Source: Balneola sp. (GTDB lineage: Bacteria; Bacteroidota; Rhodothermia; Balneolales; Balneolaceae). From it: DNA of 64,000 nucleotides. Location of the stretch: positions 176,429-240,428 of the forward strand of contig NZMW01000002.1 in NCBI GenBank assembly GCA_002694685.1, in the 5' to 3' direction. The notes below the pieces were generated by a model. It had not been told where the DNA came from, searched no databases, and saw only the letters and a program-made list of their open reading frames with translations. Position 1 is the first letter of the stretch; each line of letters starts with the position of its first letter. Positions 22,868 to 31,238 of the stretch are shown here, piece by piece. A program made the translations under genes and the position numbers.

Positions 22868-22875
22868 CGAACATT
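22846..22875. repeat. TTCGTTATTCGTT repeat, inverted copy right of the S23-like gene
   Basis: GATTAACGAAATAAACGAAT then AACGAACATT. The inverse of 22401-22425, overlapping the end of the S23-like gene and reaching the TTG start of ispH. Shares the 14-mer GAATAACGAACATT with 2204-2217. Confidence 0.7.
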
Positions 22876-24127
22876 GGCAAGAAAAAAATTCGACATACCG
22901 GAAATGTACCAATCGCCCATCATCCGAAAGGTGAAGGAGGCGACGAAGATCATAGATCCTATGAAAAAAGATCTGGAACCGACCTTACTCGACTTTGGTC
23001 CGGTACAGTTCTACATCCCCCGCTTTTTTGGATTTTGCTATGGTGTAGAGAATGCCATCGATATTGCTTACCGAACAGTAGCTGAAAACCCGGATAAGAG
23101 TATTTATCTGCTCAGCGAAATGATTCACAATCCTACCGTAAACGAGGATTTATTAAAACGAGGTGTGAAGTTTTTATTTGATACCGATGGGACTGAACGC
23201 ATTCCAATCTCTTCGCTTAGTTCTGAAGATATTGTGATTGTTCCAGCTTTTGGAACCACCATTGAAATTCAGGAACTGCTGCAAGAAGTTGGTATTGATC
23301 CTTATCAGTACAACACCACATGCCCATTTGTGGAGAAGGTATGGAAGCGTGGAAAGCAGCTCGGTAAAAAAGATTACAGCCTGGTGGTTCACGGGAAACA
23401 CCGGCATGAAGAAACCCGGGCGACATTTTCCCACAGCGCTGATCATTCTGAAGTTGTTGTAGTTTTAAATCCCGAAGAAGCTCAAATTCTGGCAGATATT
23501 CTCACCGAAGATCGTCCGCTTTCTGATTTTGAAAAATACTTTGGTCACAAATCTACGGAAGGATTTAATCCACTGGAAGATATGATCCGGTTTGGGGTGA
23601 TTAACCAAACAACGATGCTGGCTACCGAAACACAGCGCGTAATGGATATCCTAAAAGAAGCAGCCATCAAAAGATATGGAGAAGCAGATATCATTGATCA
23701 CTTTGCAGAAACTTCTGATACCCTTTGCTATGCGACCAATGAAAATCAGTCAGCAACGCTCGCCTTAGCTGAAACAGATGCTGATGTTGCTTTAGTTGTT
23801 GGTGGATATAATTCTTCCAATACCATGCATCTGGTAGAGATCTTGGAACACGAATTCCCAACGTATCACGTGCGTGACAAAGGGGAACTTTCAGCTAAAA
23901 GGATCCAGCATTTCAATCAGTGGGATAAAGAGATGAAGCAGACAGATAGCTGGCTTCCATCCAATAAAAACCCACTAAAAGTAGCCCTAACTTCAGGTGC
24001 TTCCTGCCCTGATGTATTAGTAGACGAAGTTTTGCTACAAGTGCTGGAGTATTTCGAAGGCACCAAAGATGTGGAAGAAGTCATCAAGCCTTTTGAAGAT
24101 AAGCTGGAAGCGGAAGAAGCAAATTAG
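22874..24127 (+). CDS. ispH: 4-hydroxy-3-methylbut-2-enyl diphosphate reductase
   Basis: Last step of the MEP pathway: reduces HMBPP to IPP and DMAPP with a [4Fe-4S] cluster. 417 residues, the long form typical of this group. The three cluster cysteines are visible in FGFCYGVENAID (about 54), NTTCPFVEKVW (about 152) and SGASCPDVLVDEVL (about 377). Other hallmarks: EMIHNPTVNEDL, HGKHRHEETRATFSH and NQTTMLATE. The start is TTG at 22874; the repeat at 22846-22875 supplies it, so a different upstream start cannot be excluded. It indicates isoprenoid synthesis by the non-mevalonate route. Confidence 0.96.
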   Translation: MARKKFDIPEMYQSPIIRKVKEATKIIDPMKKDLEPTLLDFGPVQFYIPRFFGFCYGVENAIDIAYRTVAENPDKSIYLLSEMIHNPTVNEDLLKRGVKFLFDTDGTERIPISSLSSEDIVIVPAFGTTIEIQELLQEVGIDPYQYNTTCPFVEKVWKRGKQLGKKDYSLVVHGKHRHEETRATFSHSADHSEVVVVLNPEEAQILADILTEDRPLSDFEKYFGHKSTEGFNPLEDMIRFGVINQTTMLATETQRVMDILKEAAIKRYGEADIIDHFAETSDTLCYATNENQSATLALAETDADVALVVGGYNSSNTMHLVEILEHEFPTYHVRDKGELSAKRIQHFNQWDKEMKQTDSWLPSNKNPLKVALTSGASCPDVLVDEVLLQVLEYFEGTKDVEEVIKPFEDKLEAEEAN

Positions 24128-24128
24128 T

Positions 24129-24183
24129 TTAATCGTTATTCATTAATCGAGTTGGATCGATTAACGAATACACAAATAACGAA
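24129..24183. repeat. Inverted repeat of the CGTTATTC family
   Basis: TTAATCGTTATTCATTAATC with CGAGTTGGATCG in the centre and TTAACGAATA...AATAACGA on the right. Fills the gap between ispH and yjbQ. Related to the repeats around the S23-like gene. Confidence 0.6.
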
Positions 24184-24186
24184 AAC

Positions 24187-24606
24187 ATGTGGATTCAAAA
24201 AGAATTTAAGCTATCACCGAAGTCAAGAGGATATCATATCGTAACTGATGAAATTCTTCGGGAAGTACCTGAAATCAAGGATATAAAAACCGGGCTGGCA
24301 CACATCTTTATCCAGCATACAAGCGCAGGTTTGACGATCAATGAAAATGCGGACCCATCAGTACGCAGGGATTTTGAATCACATTTTAGCAGAGCAGTTC
24401 CTGAAGACACTTCTCTTTACGAGCATACGCTGGAAGGCACCGATGATATGACTTCCCACATCAAAAGCTCGCTGCTTGGGTCATCTGTTTCTATTCCCAT
24501 CACAAACGGTCGATTTAATTTAGGAACCTGGCAAGGGGTTTATTTGTGTGAACATCGTAACCATGGCGGGGCGAGACGGTTGGTAGTTACTATTAATGGT
24601 GAGTAA
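24187..24606 (+). CDS. YjbQ family protein (UPF0047)
   Basis: A 139-residue protein that matches the YjbQ/UPF0047 family along its full length, with HTSAGLTINENADPSVRRDF (about 43-62), a HTLEGTDDMTSHIKSSLLG stretch and the end WQGVYLCEHRNHGGARRLVV. Some members have been shown to have weak thiamine-phosphate synthase activity, and members are therefore sometimes named secondary thiamine-phosphate synthase enzyme; the true role is uncertain. It stands alone after ispH and has no thiamine genes around it. Confidence 0.92.
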   Translation: MWIQKEFKLSPKSRGYHIVTDEILREVPEIKDIKTGLAHIFIQHTSAGLTINENADPSVRRDFESHFSRAVPEDTSLYEHTLEGTDDMTSHIKSSLLGSSVSIPITNGRFNLGTWQGVYLCEHRNHGGARRLVVTINGE

Positions 24607-24701
24607 TTCTCAGTTTTTTTTATTTAATTAGGTTCAAGCACATTAGCCAACCCTCGCAGTATAATTGAGCTTTTCTTAGAGGATTCACTCAAAATCCCTG
24701 A

Positions 24702-25178
24702 ATGATGAAAAACGTAAAGGTCGGATTACTGTTTTTAGTAATAATTGCTTTCTCAACTCAGCTTTACTCACAACAAAATCCAAGAGAAGAAAGACCTTTT
24801 GGACTAAGTTTCTATGGCGGAGGCCCGTCGCTTTTCGCTTCTGTTTCAGCAGATTACTTTGTCTCAAACAAGGTGAGTTTTGAGGCTGGGGGAGGGTTGT
24901 TTGGAGTACATGCAGGTGGCCGAATTCATTCCAAGGGAGAACTTTCTGATAGGAGATGGACGTTTAATTCGGGTTTACTCTTCGCTTTTTATGGAGAAAC
25001 AGTTGGCACGGACCACCTTACCTTCATACCACTAGGATATCAGTTTATCGGAGAACAAGGATTTAATTTTGCGATAGAGGGTCTGATAATAGGGGATGTT
25101 TTAGCTGGTTTAATTCTTCAACAGGGACTTGCCTTTATTCCTGTATGGCCGGGTATAAAATTTGGCTATCGGTTTTAG
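24702..25178 (+). CDS. Small exported, probably outer-membrane, protein of unknown function
   Basis: A 158-residue protein beginning with two Met codons. The signal peptide runs to about residue 24 (STQLYSQQ). The rest is Gly/Phe/Tyr-rich with alternating hydrophobic residues (FGLSFYGGGPSLFASVSADY, FGVHAGGRIH) and ends with an aromatic residue in GIKFGYRF, as in small outer-membrane beta barrels. No named family was recognised. Isolated, on the same strand as yjbQ but 95 bases away. Confidence 0.6.
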   Translation: MMKNVKVGLLFLVIIAFSTQLYSQQNPREERPFGLSFYGGGPSLFASVSADYFVSNKVSFEAGGGLFGVHAGGRIHSKGELSDRRWTFNSGLLFAFYGETVGTDHLTFIPLGYQFIGEQGFNFAIEGLIIGDVLAGLILQQGLAFIPVWPGIKFGYRF

Positions 25179-25234
25179 AGGAATTTATTTTATTACGGGT
25201 ATAGTTTCTGATCCGTTGTATTTAGTAAGCCGAG

Positions 25235-25810
25235 CTAAAGACCTTTCCGAATTCTCAATAACCGATCAATGGGGCTCCGGTTATCGGGATTTACCAGATG
25301 GTCATGATGCTTATTAGAGTACTTCACATCTTCAGTTGAGAAAAATGCTTCAGGATCTACGTCTTTAACGATCTCAAAAATATTATTCAGTTTCTTTCTT
25401 TTTAGAACGGAGAAAATCACCTTTACGTCATTAAAGCCGCCTTTAGCATCCACACTTGTAACAGCTACTCCGGCCTCCTTTAAGGCTTCAATGAGATCTC
25501 CTGCCTTATAGAGGGTTATGATACGTACTAAAACAGTACCTACTTTCATCTTTTCCTCAATGTATAAGCCGATGAAAGTACCTGCTGAGAATCCCGCTGC
25601 GTACGCAATATAGTTAACCCAGTGATTAAGGTTATTGAGTAGCTGCGCTACAACTATCACCCAAATCAATACTTCGAAAAAACCAAGTAAGGCCGATTGC
25701 CATTTATAGCCACGGGAAACCATGGTAATGCGTAAGGTCCCGAGAGAAACATCTGCGATACGGGAAAAGAAAATAATGATGGGAAGTGCAAAAAAAGATA
25801 ATTCGGGCAT
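25235..25810 (-). CDS. DUF5698/DUF2179 membrane protein (UPF0316-like)
   Basis: A 191-residue protein: three hydrophobic helices in the first about 90 residues (FFALPIIIFFSRIADVSLGT, ALLGFFEVLIWVIVVAQLL, YIAYAAGFSAGTFIGLYIEE) followed by a cytoplasmic DUF2179-like domain (about 95-165; VTSVDAKGGFNDVKVIFSVL). Matches the UPF0316 arrangement, whose function is unknown. It ends in RIRKGL. Single gene on the minus strand. Confidence 0.85.
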   Translation of the reverse strand: MPELSFFALPIIIFFSRIADVSLGTLRITMVSRGYKWQSALLGFFEVLIWVIVVAQLLNNLNHWVNYIAYAAGFSAGTFIGLYIEEKMKVGTVLVRIITLYKAGDLIEALKEAGVAVTSVDAKGGFNDVKVIFSVLKRKKLNNIFEIVKDVDPEAFFSTEDVKYSNKHHDHLVNPDNRSPIDRLLRIRKGL

Positions 25811-25943
25811 AATGAATAGTTAATTGAACCCAAAGATATGAATAATCTTAAGCCTTAATAAACGGGAAGTTTCGAAAGGTTTCTAAAAATTAAAATGTCT
25901 CCCATTTGATAAAAAAGGGAGGCTTGGAAAGGTGAAAATTACA

Positions 25944-26078
25944 CTACTCTGATGGAGTTGAATTCTCAGCTTGGTTACACATTTTCTGAATGACTACCGA
26001 GGCCATTCTTTTCATCCCAAACCAAAAGGCCAGTCCTAGTGACAGGCAAGCTGCTCCACATAAAAGGAAAAATGGCAT
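25944..26078 (-). CDS. Possible small membrane protein, 44 residues
   Basis: A short minus-strand frame, ATG at 26078 and TAG at 25946-25944. It starts MPFFLLCGAACLSLGLAFWF, one likely membrane helix, and continues with a basic GMKRMASVVIQKM and a polar tail ending NSTPSE. The frame is open a further about 20 codons upstream without a better start, and no ribosome binding site is evident. Composition resembles a real small membrane protein, but it may be chance. Confidence 0.3.
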   Translation of the reverse strand: MPFFLLCGAACLSLGLAFWFGMKRMASVVIQKMCNQAENSTPSE

Positions 26079-26210
26079 ATTTCGCAATACTTTCGACAAT
26101 ATGGGACTGCTTAACAACAAGTATCAGTTATGTGGGCTATTATAAATTGGCAAATATTCTATGAATTTAATCTTGATAGTGGACCCCAATAACCCTTATC
26201 TTAAAAGCCT

Positions 26211-26310
26211 TGGGCAAGTCCTATACAGCCAGCTCCCTTTGAACTCCATCAGGGCGGGAACGCAGCAGTGGTAATCTGGTCGTAGCGGCGTGATATAGGT
26301 CGCTTGCCCA
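26211..26310 (+). ncRNA. ffs: Signal recognition particle RNA (4.5S type)
   Basis: A 100-base hairpin RNA closed by TGGGCAAG (26211-26218) and CTTGCCCA (26303-26310) and followed by a seven-T run. The tip contains the hallmark UCAGG...GGAA...AGCAG: TCAGGGCGGGAACGCAGCAG at 26249-26268, with the GGAA tetraloop closed by G-C where C-G is usual. CCAG/CTGG helices lie below the tip. The RNA binds Ffh and targets proteins to the membrane. A promoter-like TTG-N18-TAATCTTG sits at 26147-26175. Confidence 0.87.
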
Positions 26311-26344
26311 TTTTTTTATTTATGAAATTGATGAACATAAAAAA

Positions 26345-26380
26345 GCCCCGCACATAAACGAATGTGCGGGGCTTTTTTTT
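26345..26380. terminator. Bidirectional terminator
   Basis: GCCCCGCACAT and ATGTGCGGGGC pair perfectly around AAACGA, with A-run on the left and eight T on the right. It lies just after the stop of the DUF2911 gene (minus strand) and after the SRP RNA (plus strand), so it can serve both. Confidence 0.9.
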
Positions 26381-26398
26381 ATAGTCTGAAATCTTGAA

Positions 26399-26947
26399 TT
26401 ACATAGAACCAGTAGTAATCGGTACGGCAACTTTAGTAGTTCCCCAATGTAGGTTTAAATGTGCTTTTGTGTCAGTAAGCGTATCAAAATAGATGGTAAA
26501 ACGCTCCATCATGGTTGCTCCGTTATTTACTGCAGCAGCTGGTACCCGAACGTAATCTTCACCCATATCATACTGGGTTCCCCAAGATAATTTATTGTTG
26601 AGGATGATTGTCCATTCATCGCCATTTGGCAGAGAATATAGAGAGTAAGTTCCTGCTTCAACTTCTTCGCCACCTACCATTACATCATCAGAAAAAGCAA
26701 TAGCTGCAGATTCATTAGCACCGGTTCTCCAAACTTTGCCTACTGGAGCAAGTGTTTCGAGCTCTCGTCCTTTTAAACCGGGACGTCCATAGGTTACTGT
26801 TACTTCAGTTGTACCAATAGTTTGGCTAACAGAAGCATTTGGGCTTGGACGAGCACTGCTGTTGCTGCGGTCTTGAGCAACAGCTGTTTCAGCTACAAAA
26901 AAAGTAGCCAGTACCAATAAAAAAGAAAGTTGTATTAGTTTCTTCAT
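26399..26947 (-). CDS. Exported DUF2911 protein
   Basis: A 182-residue protein when started at ATG 26947 (a TTG three codons upstream is less likely). Signal peptide to about residue 25 (FFVAETAVAQ). The rest is a DUF2911 domain, with SVSQTIGTTEVTVTYGRPGLKGRE, GKVWRTGANESAAIAFS and NNKLSWGTQYD. The function of the domain is unknown; it is common in Bacteroidetes and relatives. A strong terminator follows. The amidohydrolase gene lies 21 bases upstream in the same direction, so the two may be cotranscribed. Confidence 0.9.
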   Translation of the reverse strand: MKKLIQLSFLLVLATFFVAETAVAQDRSNSSARPSPNASVSQTIGTTEVTVTYGRPGLKGRELETLAPVGKVWRTGANESAAIAFSDDVMVGGEEVEAGTYSLYSLPNGDEWTIILNNKLSWGTQYDMGEDYVRVPAAAVNNGATMMERFTIYFDTLTDTKAHLNLHWGTTKVAVPITTGSM

Positions 26948-26968
26948 GGTTATCAAATTTAATTTAGG

Positions 26969-28075
26969 TTAGTTAGATATTTCAAATAAAGATTCATCGA
27001 TATCGGGCAGAATCTTCAAGGCGTTTTTGTAATACACTTTTCGTAACACTTCATCCGGCAAATCCAATCCATACATTTGCCAAAAAGCGTGTCGTCTTCG
27101 AAAATAGTCAAAATACTCGTCATCGCTTTCCAATACACGGAAGTATGTCCAATACTCAACAGGGCGGTAGGTATCTTTCCCAAACAGTAGGCGGTCCTGA
27201 TATTTAATAAAGAATTCTTTGGCAAAACGAGGCTGGCGTCCTAATTCAGCAATGATAGCGGCAGTCTCGGTATATACATTTGGAAATTCATCCAGGTGCT
27301 CACCAAGTCGTTCTAAGTCGTTTGCCATCCAGCCAAAGTGAGCATTGATGAATGTTGTCTCCGGATGTTTGCGGAATACATTCCATTGTTCATTCATAAC
27401 AACCTCCCAGCTGGGGTAGCGGGTTGAGTCTCCACGGTGGCGGCTTGGGAACTGTTTCATTTCCAACCATCGCTCGTTGGTTTCGTCAATAGGTTCCCAA
27501 AACTCTGCAGGTTCACCGGTATGAATTAGGACGGGCATGCCCAATTCCCCAGCTTTTGCCCACACAGGGTCAATTCTGGGGTCGTCGGTTTGGACTCGGT
27601 TTCCTTCAGAATCCTGAACAGTTAGTCCAAGGTTCTTAAATATCTTTACGCCCCGTGCCCCATTGTTGTAATCTTCTTCCAGTTGAGCAACGGTACGTTC
27701 AGTCCAGTTAGGGTCATCAATCCCATCAAAATCAATATTGGCGAAAACGATGAAGCGACCGGGGGCTTGTTCACGGGCGGCATCGACCATGGCCTTCAAT
27801 GTTTCTCCGGAACGGCCACTGAGATTTACCAGCACTTTCATGTTCAGGCTGTCCATTTGTTGAGTTATTTCACTTAAATTCATAGAAGCCATTCTCCAAA
27901 GGTGGCTGTGAATATCTACAAAGGGAAACTTGGCTTCTTCAACCACTTCGCCCGGAACCACCAGCGTCGATTCAGGCTGATATTCCTCAAAAGTCATAGT
28001 AGTGTCTGCTTGATGCTGGGCTAAAGATAAATTAGCAGAGAAAAGGAGCAGTATTAAAATCGAATATTTCTTCAT
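26969..28075 (-). CDS. Exported amidohydrolase-family (Amidohydro_2) protein
   Basis: A 368-residue metal-dependent hydrolase of the TIM-barrel amidohydrolase type, with a signal peptide (MKKYSILILLLFSANLSLAQ). Motifs: VDIHSHLWR (about 52-60), LIHTGEPAEFW, INAHFGWMANDLER and LLFGKDTYR (the late Asp). Members of this subgroup are decarboxylases or lactonases on varied substrates; the substrate is not predictable. Export is unusual for the superfamily but common among Balneolota-like proteins. Located directly before the DUF2911 gene. Confidence 0.85.
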   Translation of the reverse strand: MKKYSILILLLFSANLSLAQHQADTTMTFEEYQPESTLVVPGEVVEEAKFPFVDIHSHLWRMASMNLSEITQQMDSLNMKVLVNLSGRSGETLKAMVDAAREQAPGRFIVFANIDFDGIDDPNWTERTVAQLEEDYNNGARGVKIFKNLGLTVQDSEGNRVQTDDPRIDPVWAKAGELGMPVLIHTGEPAEFWEPIDETNERWLEMKQFPSRHRGDSTRYPSWEVVMNEQWNVFRKHPETTFINAHFGWMANDLERLGEHLDEFPNVYTETAAIIAELGRQPRFAKEFFIKYQDRLLFGKDTYRPVEYWTYFRVLESDDEYFDYFRRRHAFWQMYGLDLPDEVLRKVYYKNALKILPDIDESLFEISN

Positions 28076-28210
28076 TCCATGAATAGTTAGAGCAAAAGTT
28101 TAAGAAACCTATAATACAGGTAGTAACTAAATAAAAAAAGAACAGGTTTTGTTTTGCTCAAGCCGTTAGTTTCAAGAACTTTAAAGAAAAAACATAGACA
28201 GGCATAGTAG

Positions 28211-28738
28211 ATGAAGTTAATAGGAGTATGTATTACGATAACTCTATTTCTCGGAGCTGAATTTTATAACAACTCTAAAGATCAGAAAAAAACTGAAATT
28301 GGAAATCTTAAACTGAATACAGATACGACGTCCAGCTGGCTTGGAGAATGGAATTTTGAGACCATTACTAACGAGGGGAAGATTGTTATGACCATTAAGC
28401 TAGTTGAAGATGGTAGTGGATTTAGAGGCTGGCATTGTATGACCGATGGGAGAATTTTGGGTGGGGCAAGCGATTGTGCTGACCTGACAGGAAATACACC
28501 TCAGTATACATTGAAGAACTCCACACAAATAGAAAGTACTATCTTGGAGTTTGATTTTACTTCCGGATATATCCCGAGAAATGGTAAAGCCAGACTCATA
28601 AAAGTTGATGATCGTACTATTCGGTTCATTATTACAGATCCTCCTCCTCAATTTAAACTATCGCCGTTAGCAAATTACCTGTTATTGAATGAGGGACTTG
28701 GCACGGATGCCTTAGGTGGGGTTATACTAACTAAGTAG
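28211..28738 (+). CDS. Hypothetical exported protein
   Basis: A 175-residue protein with a hydrophobic start (MKLIGVCITITLFLGAEF) that is a likely signal or anchor. The rest is beta-rich: SWLGEWNFETITNEGKIVMT, GWHCMTDGRILGGASDCADL (two Cys) and DDRTIRFIITDPPPQFKLS. No named family recognised. The composition and codon use look genuine. Divergent from the amidohydrolase gene. Confidence 0.6.
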   Translation: MKLIGVCITITLFLGAEFYNNSKDQKKTEIGNLKLNTDTTSSWLGEWNFETITNEGKIVMTIKLVEDGSGFRGWHCMTDGRILGGASDCADLTGNTPQYTLKNSTQIESTILEFDFTSGYIPRNGKARLIKVDDRTIRFIITDPPPQFKLSPLANYLLLNEGLGTDALGGVILTK

Positions 28739-28777
28739 AGCTTGCGTGGTTTAATTTCAAAAAAAAGAATAGATATA

Positions 28778-28812
28778 AAAAAAGCCCCGCACCTTACTAA
28801 AGCACGGGACTT
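28778..28812 (-). terminator. Terminator of msrA
   Basis: On the minus strand GTCCCGTGC pairs with GGTGCGGGGC (with G-U pairs) and is followed by a T-run. It lies just after the msrA stop. Confidence 0.75.
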
Positions 28813-28830
28813 ACGGGATTGAGTAGAAAA

Positions 28831-29469
28831 TTAATTCACTTTCTCAGTTTCTTTCAGTAAGTGACTGAATTCTTTTTTGAACTTCTTCACTTTAGGAGCA
28901 ATTACGAATGAGCAATAACCGGCGTTGGGATTATTCTCAAAGTAATTCTGGTGGTAATTTTCAGCTACAAAATAATTTTCAAGCGGCTGAATTTTAGTCA
29001 CAATTGGATCATCCCATAAATCGGATTCGTCCGTTTTCTTCAAAGAAGCTTCTGCAATTTTCTTCTGCTCTTCATTATGATAGAAAATCACGGAGCGATA
29101 TTGTGTACCTACATCATTTCCCTGACGGTTTAATGTGGTAGGGTTGTGTGTGTGCCATAGAACTTCCAACAGTTCTTCGTAAGAAATTACATTCGGATCA
29201 AAGTGAATCCGTGCAACTTCAGCATGACCGGTGCGCCCTGAAGTCACTTCTCGATAAGAAGGGTTTTCAATATGACCACCAGAGTAGCCTGATTCCACGT
29301 GCTCTATGCCTTCTACAATTTCATAAATAGCTTCCACGCACCAGAAACATCCTGCGCCAAAAGTTGCTTTCTCTAAATTTTTCTCGTTATTCATATCCAT
29401 GTCCTGAGCTGATAATGATAATGTTGAGAGACCTAAAATAAGTCCACTGATAAATAATGATTTAAACAT
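28831..29469 (-). CDS. msrA: Peptide-methionine (S)-S-oxide reductase, exported
   Basis: Reduces methionine-S-sulfoxide in oxidised proteins. 212 residues with a signal peptide (SGLILGLSTLSLSAQD), so it acts outside the cytoplasm. Catalytic motif GAGCFWCVEAIYE (Cys at about 41, second Cys at about 44), SGYSGGHIENPSYREVTSGR, GHAEVARIHFDP and a late Cys in NAGYCSFVI (about 187). The ending is a basic tail. The start ATG at 29469 gives the leader. No MsrB is adjacent. Its electron donor in the periplasm is not visible here. Confidence 0.94.
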   Translation of the reverse strand: MFKSLFISGLILGLSTLSLSAQDMDMNNEKNLEKATFGAGCFWCVEAIYEIVEGIEHVESGYSGGHIENPSYREVTSGRTGHAEVARIHFDPNVISYEELLEVLWHTHNPTTLNRQGNDVGTQYRSVIFYHNEEQKKIAEASLKKTDESDLWDDPIVTKIQPLENYFVAENYHQNYFENNPNAGYCSFVIAPKVKKFKKEFSHLLKETEKVN

Positions 29470-29652
29470 GACAATCTACCATCTAATTACGGTTTCATTG
29501 AATAGACTACATTGGTTTTAATTCTATTACACGATTAGTAACAATTACTTTACCAAACTTCGTTTCTTAGAATACCGACCATTGCTTTGCTTTCATCATA
29601 AAATACGCGTTCATTCTAAAATCAGATTGAAAACAAACTTAATAGCCCGGTT

Positions 29653-30477
29653 ATGAAGTATCTTTATCTTTTCCTTTGCTCTTTTTTGATGTTAAATCAA
29701 CATGCTGACGCCCAGCAAGAACCAACTACCCGTGAAATGAATCTCATTAACTGGATGGAGTTTGCGGAGTTTATTCCCAGCCAAATCGAAACGGTACTGC
29801 TTCCGGTTGGCACGCTTGAACCGCATGGAGTGATTCCAAATGGCTCAGATAACCTGGCACCTGAAGCCATGGCTAAGGCGCTTGCAGATGAAGTGAACGC
29901 CATGATTGCCCCAACGTTAAATTATGGCGTTACCGGGAGTCTGGCGGGTTACCCCGGGGCTTTTGCCATCAGCGAAGAATCGTATCAGGGGTTTGTGGGT
30001 GATATCATTCGGGGTATGGCGAAGAACAAATTCAAGAACATTATTATTCTGAATGGACACGGCGGACCACAAACAGCCATTTTGCAAAACGTAGCGACTG
30101 AACTTTCTCAGGCTCTGGAAGTGCGGATTCTGGTGGTGAATTGGTGGAGTGTAGCCTCAGAAGATACTTTTGCGGTGTTTGGTGAAAATGGAGGTCACGC
30201 CGGAAATAACGAAAGTGGATACATGCAGGCTATAGTCCCGGATCACATTCACCCCGAAAGATACACCGGCGAAGAAATGACGACGCCCTATCCGAGCGGG
30301 AGCACATGGTCAGCCTATCCGTTTCCCTCATCCATTGGTTTATATGAAGCAGGGCAGGGCTTCCCAACGTTTGATCAGGATCAGGCAGATGAGTACTTCA
30401 GCAGAGTAAACACCCGAATTGGGAATTTGATTAAGGATGTGATTGCTAAATGGGAGCTGGCGGGGTTGTACAAATAA
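29653..30477 (+). CDS. Creatininase-family hydrolase, exported
   Basis: A 274-residue metal-dependent amidohydrolase of the creatininase fold. Signal peptide MKYLYLFLCSFLMLNQHADA. Metal-site motifs: LPVGTLEPHGVIPNGSDNLA (His and Asp), NGHGGPQTAI and GGHAGNNESGYMQ (His, Glu). Family members open cyclic amides or deformylate riboflavin precursors; the substrate here is unknown, and export suggests an extracellular or periplasmic one. Single gene, followed by a bidirectional terminator. Confidence 0.88.
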   Translation: MKYLYLFLCSFLMLNQHADAQQEPTTREMNLINWMEFAEFIPSQIETVLLPVGTLEPHGVIPNGSDNLAPEAMAKALADEVNAMIAPTLNYGVTGSLAGYPGAFAISEESYQGFVGDIIRGMAKNKFKNIIILNGHGGPQTAILQNVATELSQALEVRILVVNWWSVASEDTFAVFGENGGHAGNNESGYMQAIVPDHIHPERYTGEEMTTPYPSGSTWSAYPFPSSIGLYEAGQGFPTFDQDQADEYFSRVNTRIGNLIKDVIAKWELAGLYK

Positions 30478-30503
30478 AAAGGGGATCATTTGACCCCCTT
30501 TTT
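30476..30503. terminator. Bidirectional terminator
   Basis: AAAAAGGGG and CCCCTTTTT around a nine-base loop, between the convergent creatininase gene and the hypothetical gene at 30506. One arm overlaps the creatininase stop codon. Confidence 0.85.
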
Positions 30504-30505
30504 AA

Positions 30506-30907
30506 TCATCTATTTGAATTCAATTTTTTCAACCTGGAGTGTACATACTTGAGTAGTATTTCAAGTAATTCACTTTTTCCATAATTATCTGGCTTCACGT
30601 AATCAGAAGCTTCCTGAACTAGAAAACCAGTTGTTCCACCAAGAGAGTAAGCAGATTGGTGTTCTTCCAATAAGAACTCTTCATTGATTTGGTGAATACA
30701 TCTCAGATTCCTGATTAAACTATATGGGAGTTTACTGGTTGTCTCCATCAGTTCACAGATTTCAAGAAAACTGTACCTCCTAATTGACTTCCTGTCAATT
30801 TTGAAATGTTTGAAGGTATATTTGTACAATTCTCTCTTTATCGAATTATAGTTGCTGATCAGTAGTATCTGATCACGGGTGAGGGTAGAAATTTTTAAGT
30901 CTTTCAT
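30506..30907 (-). CDS. Hypothetical protein in an AT-rich stretch
   Basis: A 133-residue, basic, helical protein (MKDLKISTLTRDQILLISNY; YSFLEICELMETTSKLPYSL; late TTGFLVQEASDYVKPDNYGK). No signal peptide, no family recognised. Uses A/T-rich codons unlike most neighbours, which suggests recent arrival. Its stop is next to a bidirectional terminator. A second frame reaches 35 bases into its start. Confidence 0.5.
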   Translation of the reverse strand: MKDLKISTLTRDQILLISNYNSIKRELYKYTFKHFKIDRKSIRRYSFLEICELMETTSKLPYSLIRNLRCIHQINEEFLLEEHQSAYSLGGTTGFLVQEASDYVKPDNYGKSELLEILLKYVHSRLKKLNSNR

Positions 30908-31238
30908 TGTGTACTTCGTTAGTGTATTTAATGTTGTTGAAACCTTCGTAGATGAGAGACAATATTAATATTACTAATCCCGATACCTTATCTCCTAAAG
31001 AAGTACTCTTAATATAGACGGGTATTGATGTTTGGGCAAGAAATAAATCAATTACTTTTCCACAATATTTGAGATATATCCACATCTGTGAATTCAAATA
31101 TTCCAATAAAGTTATATTGATTATAAAAATAGTATAAATATTGAATATTAGATTGGCTTTGGAATAAAATATTAAGTCTAGGTAATACAAGTCTAGGTAG
31201 ATGGGCTGAAAATTATTCACAAAAAAAATTAGTGACAT
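30873..31238 (-). CDS. Possible membrane-associated hypothetical protein in AT-rich DNA
   Basis: A frame of 121 residues, very rich in Ile, Leu, Tyr, Phe and Asn, with hydrophobic stretches such as NLIFNIYTIFIINITLLEYL and VSGLVILILSLIYEG. It overlaps the next gene by 35 bases. In DNA this AT-rich, a frame of this length is not strong evidence, and no family was recognised. A shorter version from an internal Met is possible. Confidence 0.3.
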   Translation of the reverse strand: MSLIFFVNNFQPIYLDLYYLDLIFYSKANLIFNIYTIFIINITLLEYLNSQMWIYLKYCGKVIDLFLAQTSIPVYIKSTSLGDKVSGLVILILSLIYEGFNNIKYTNEVHNERLKNFYPHP

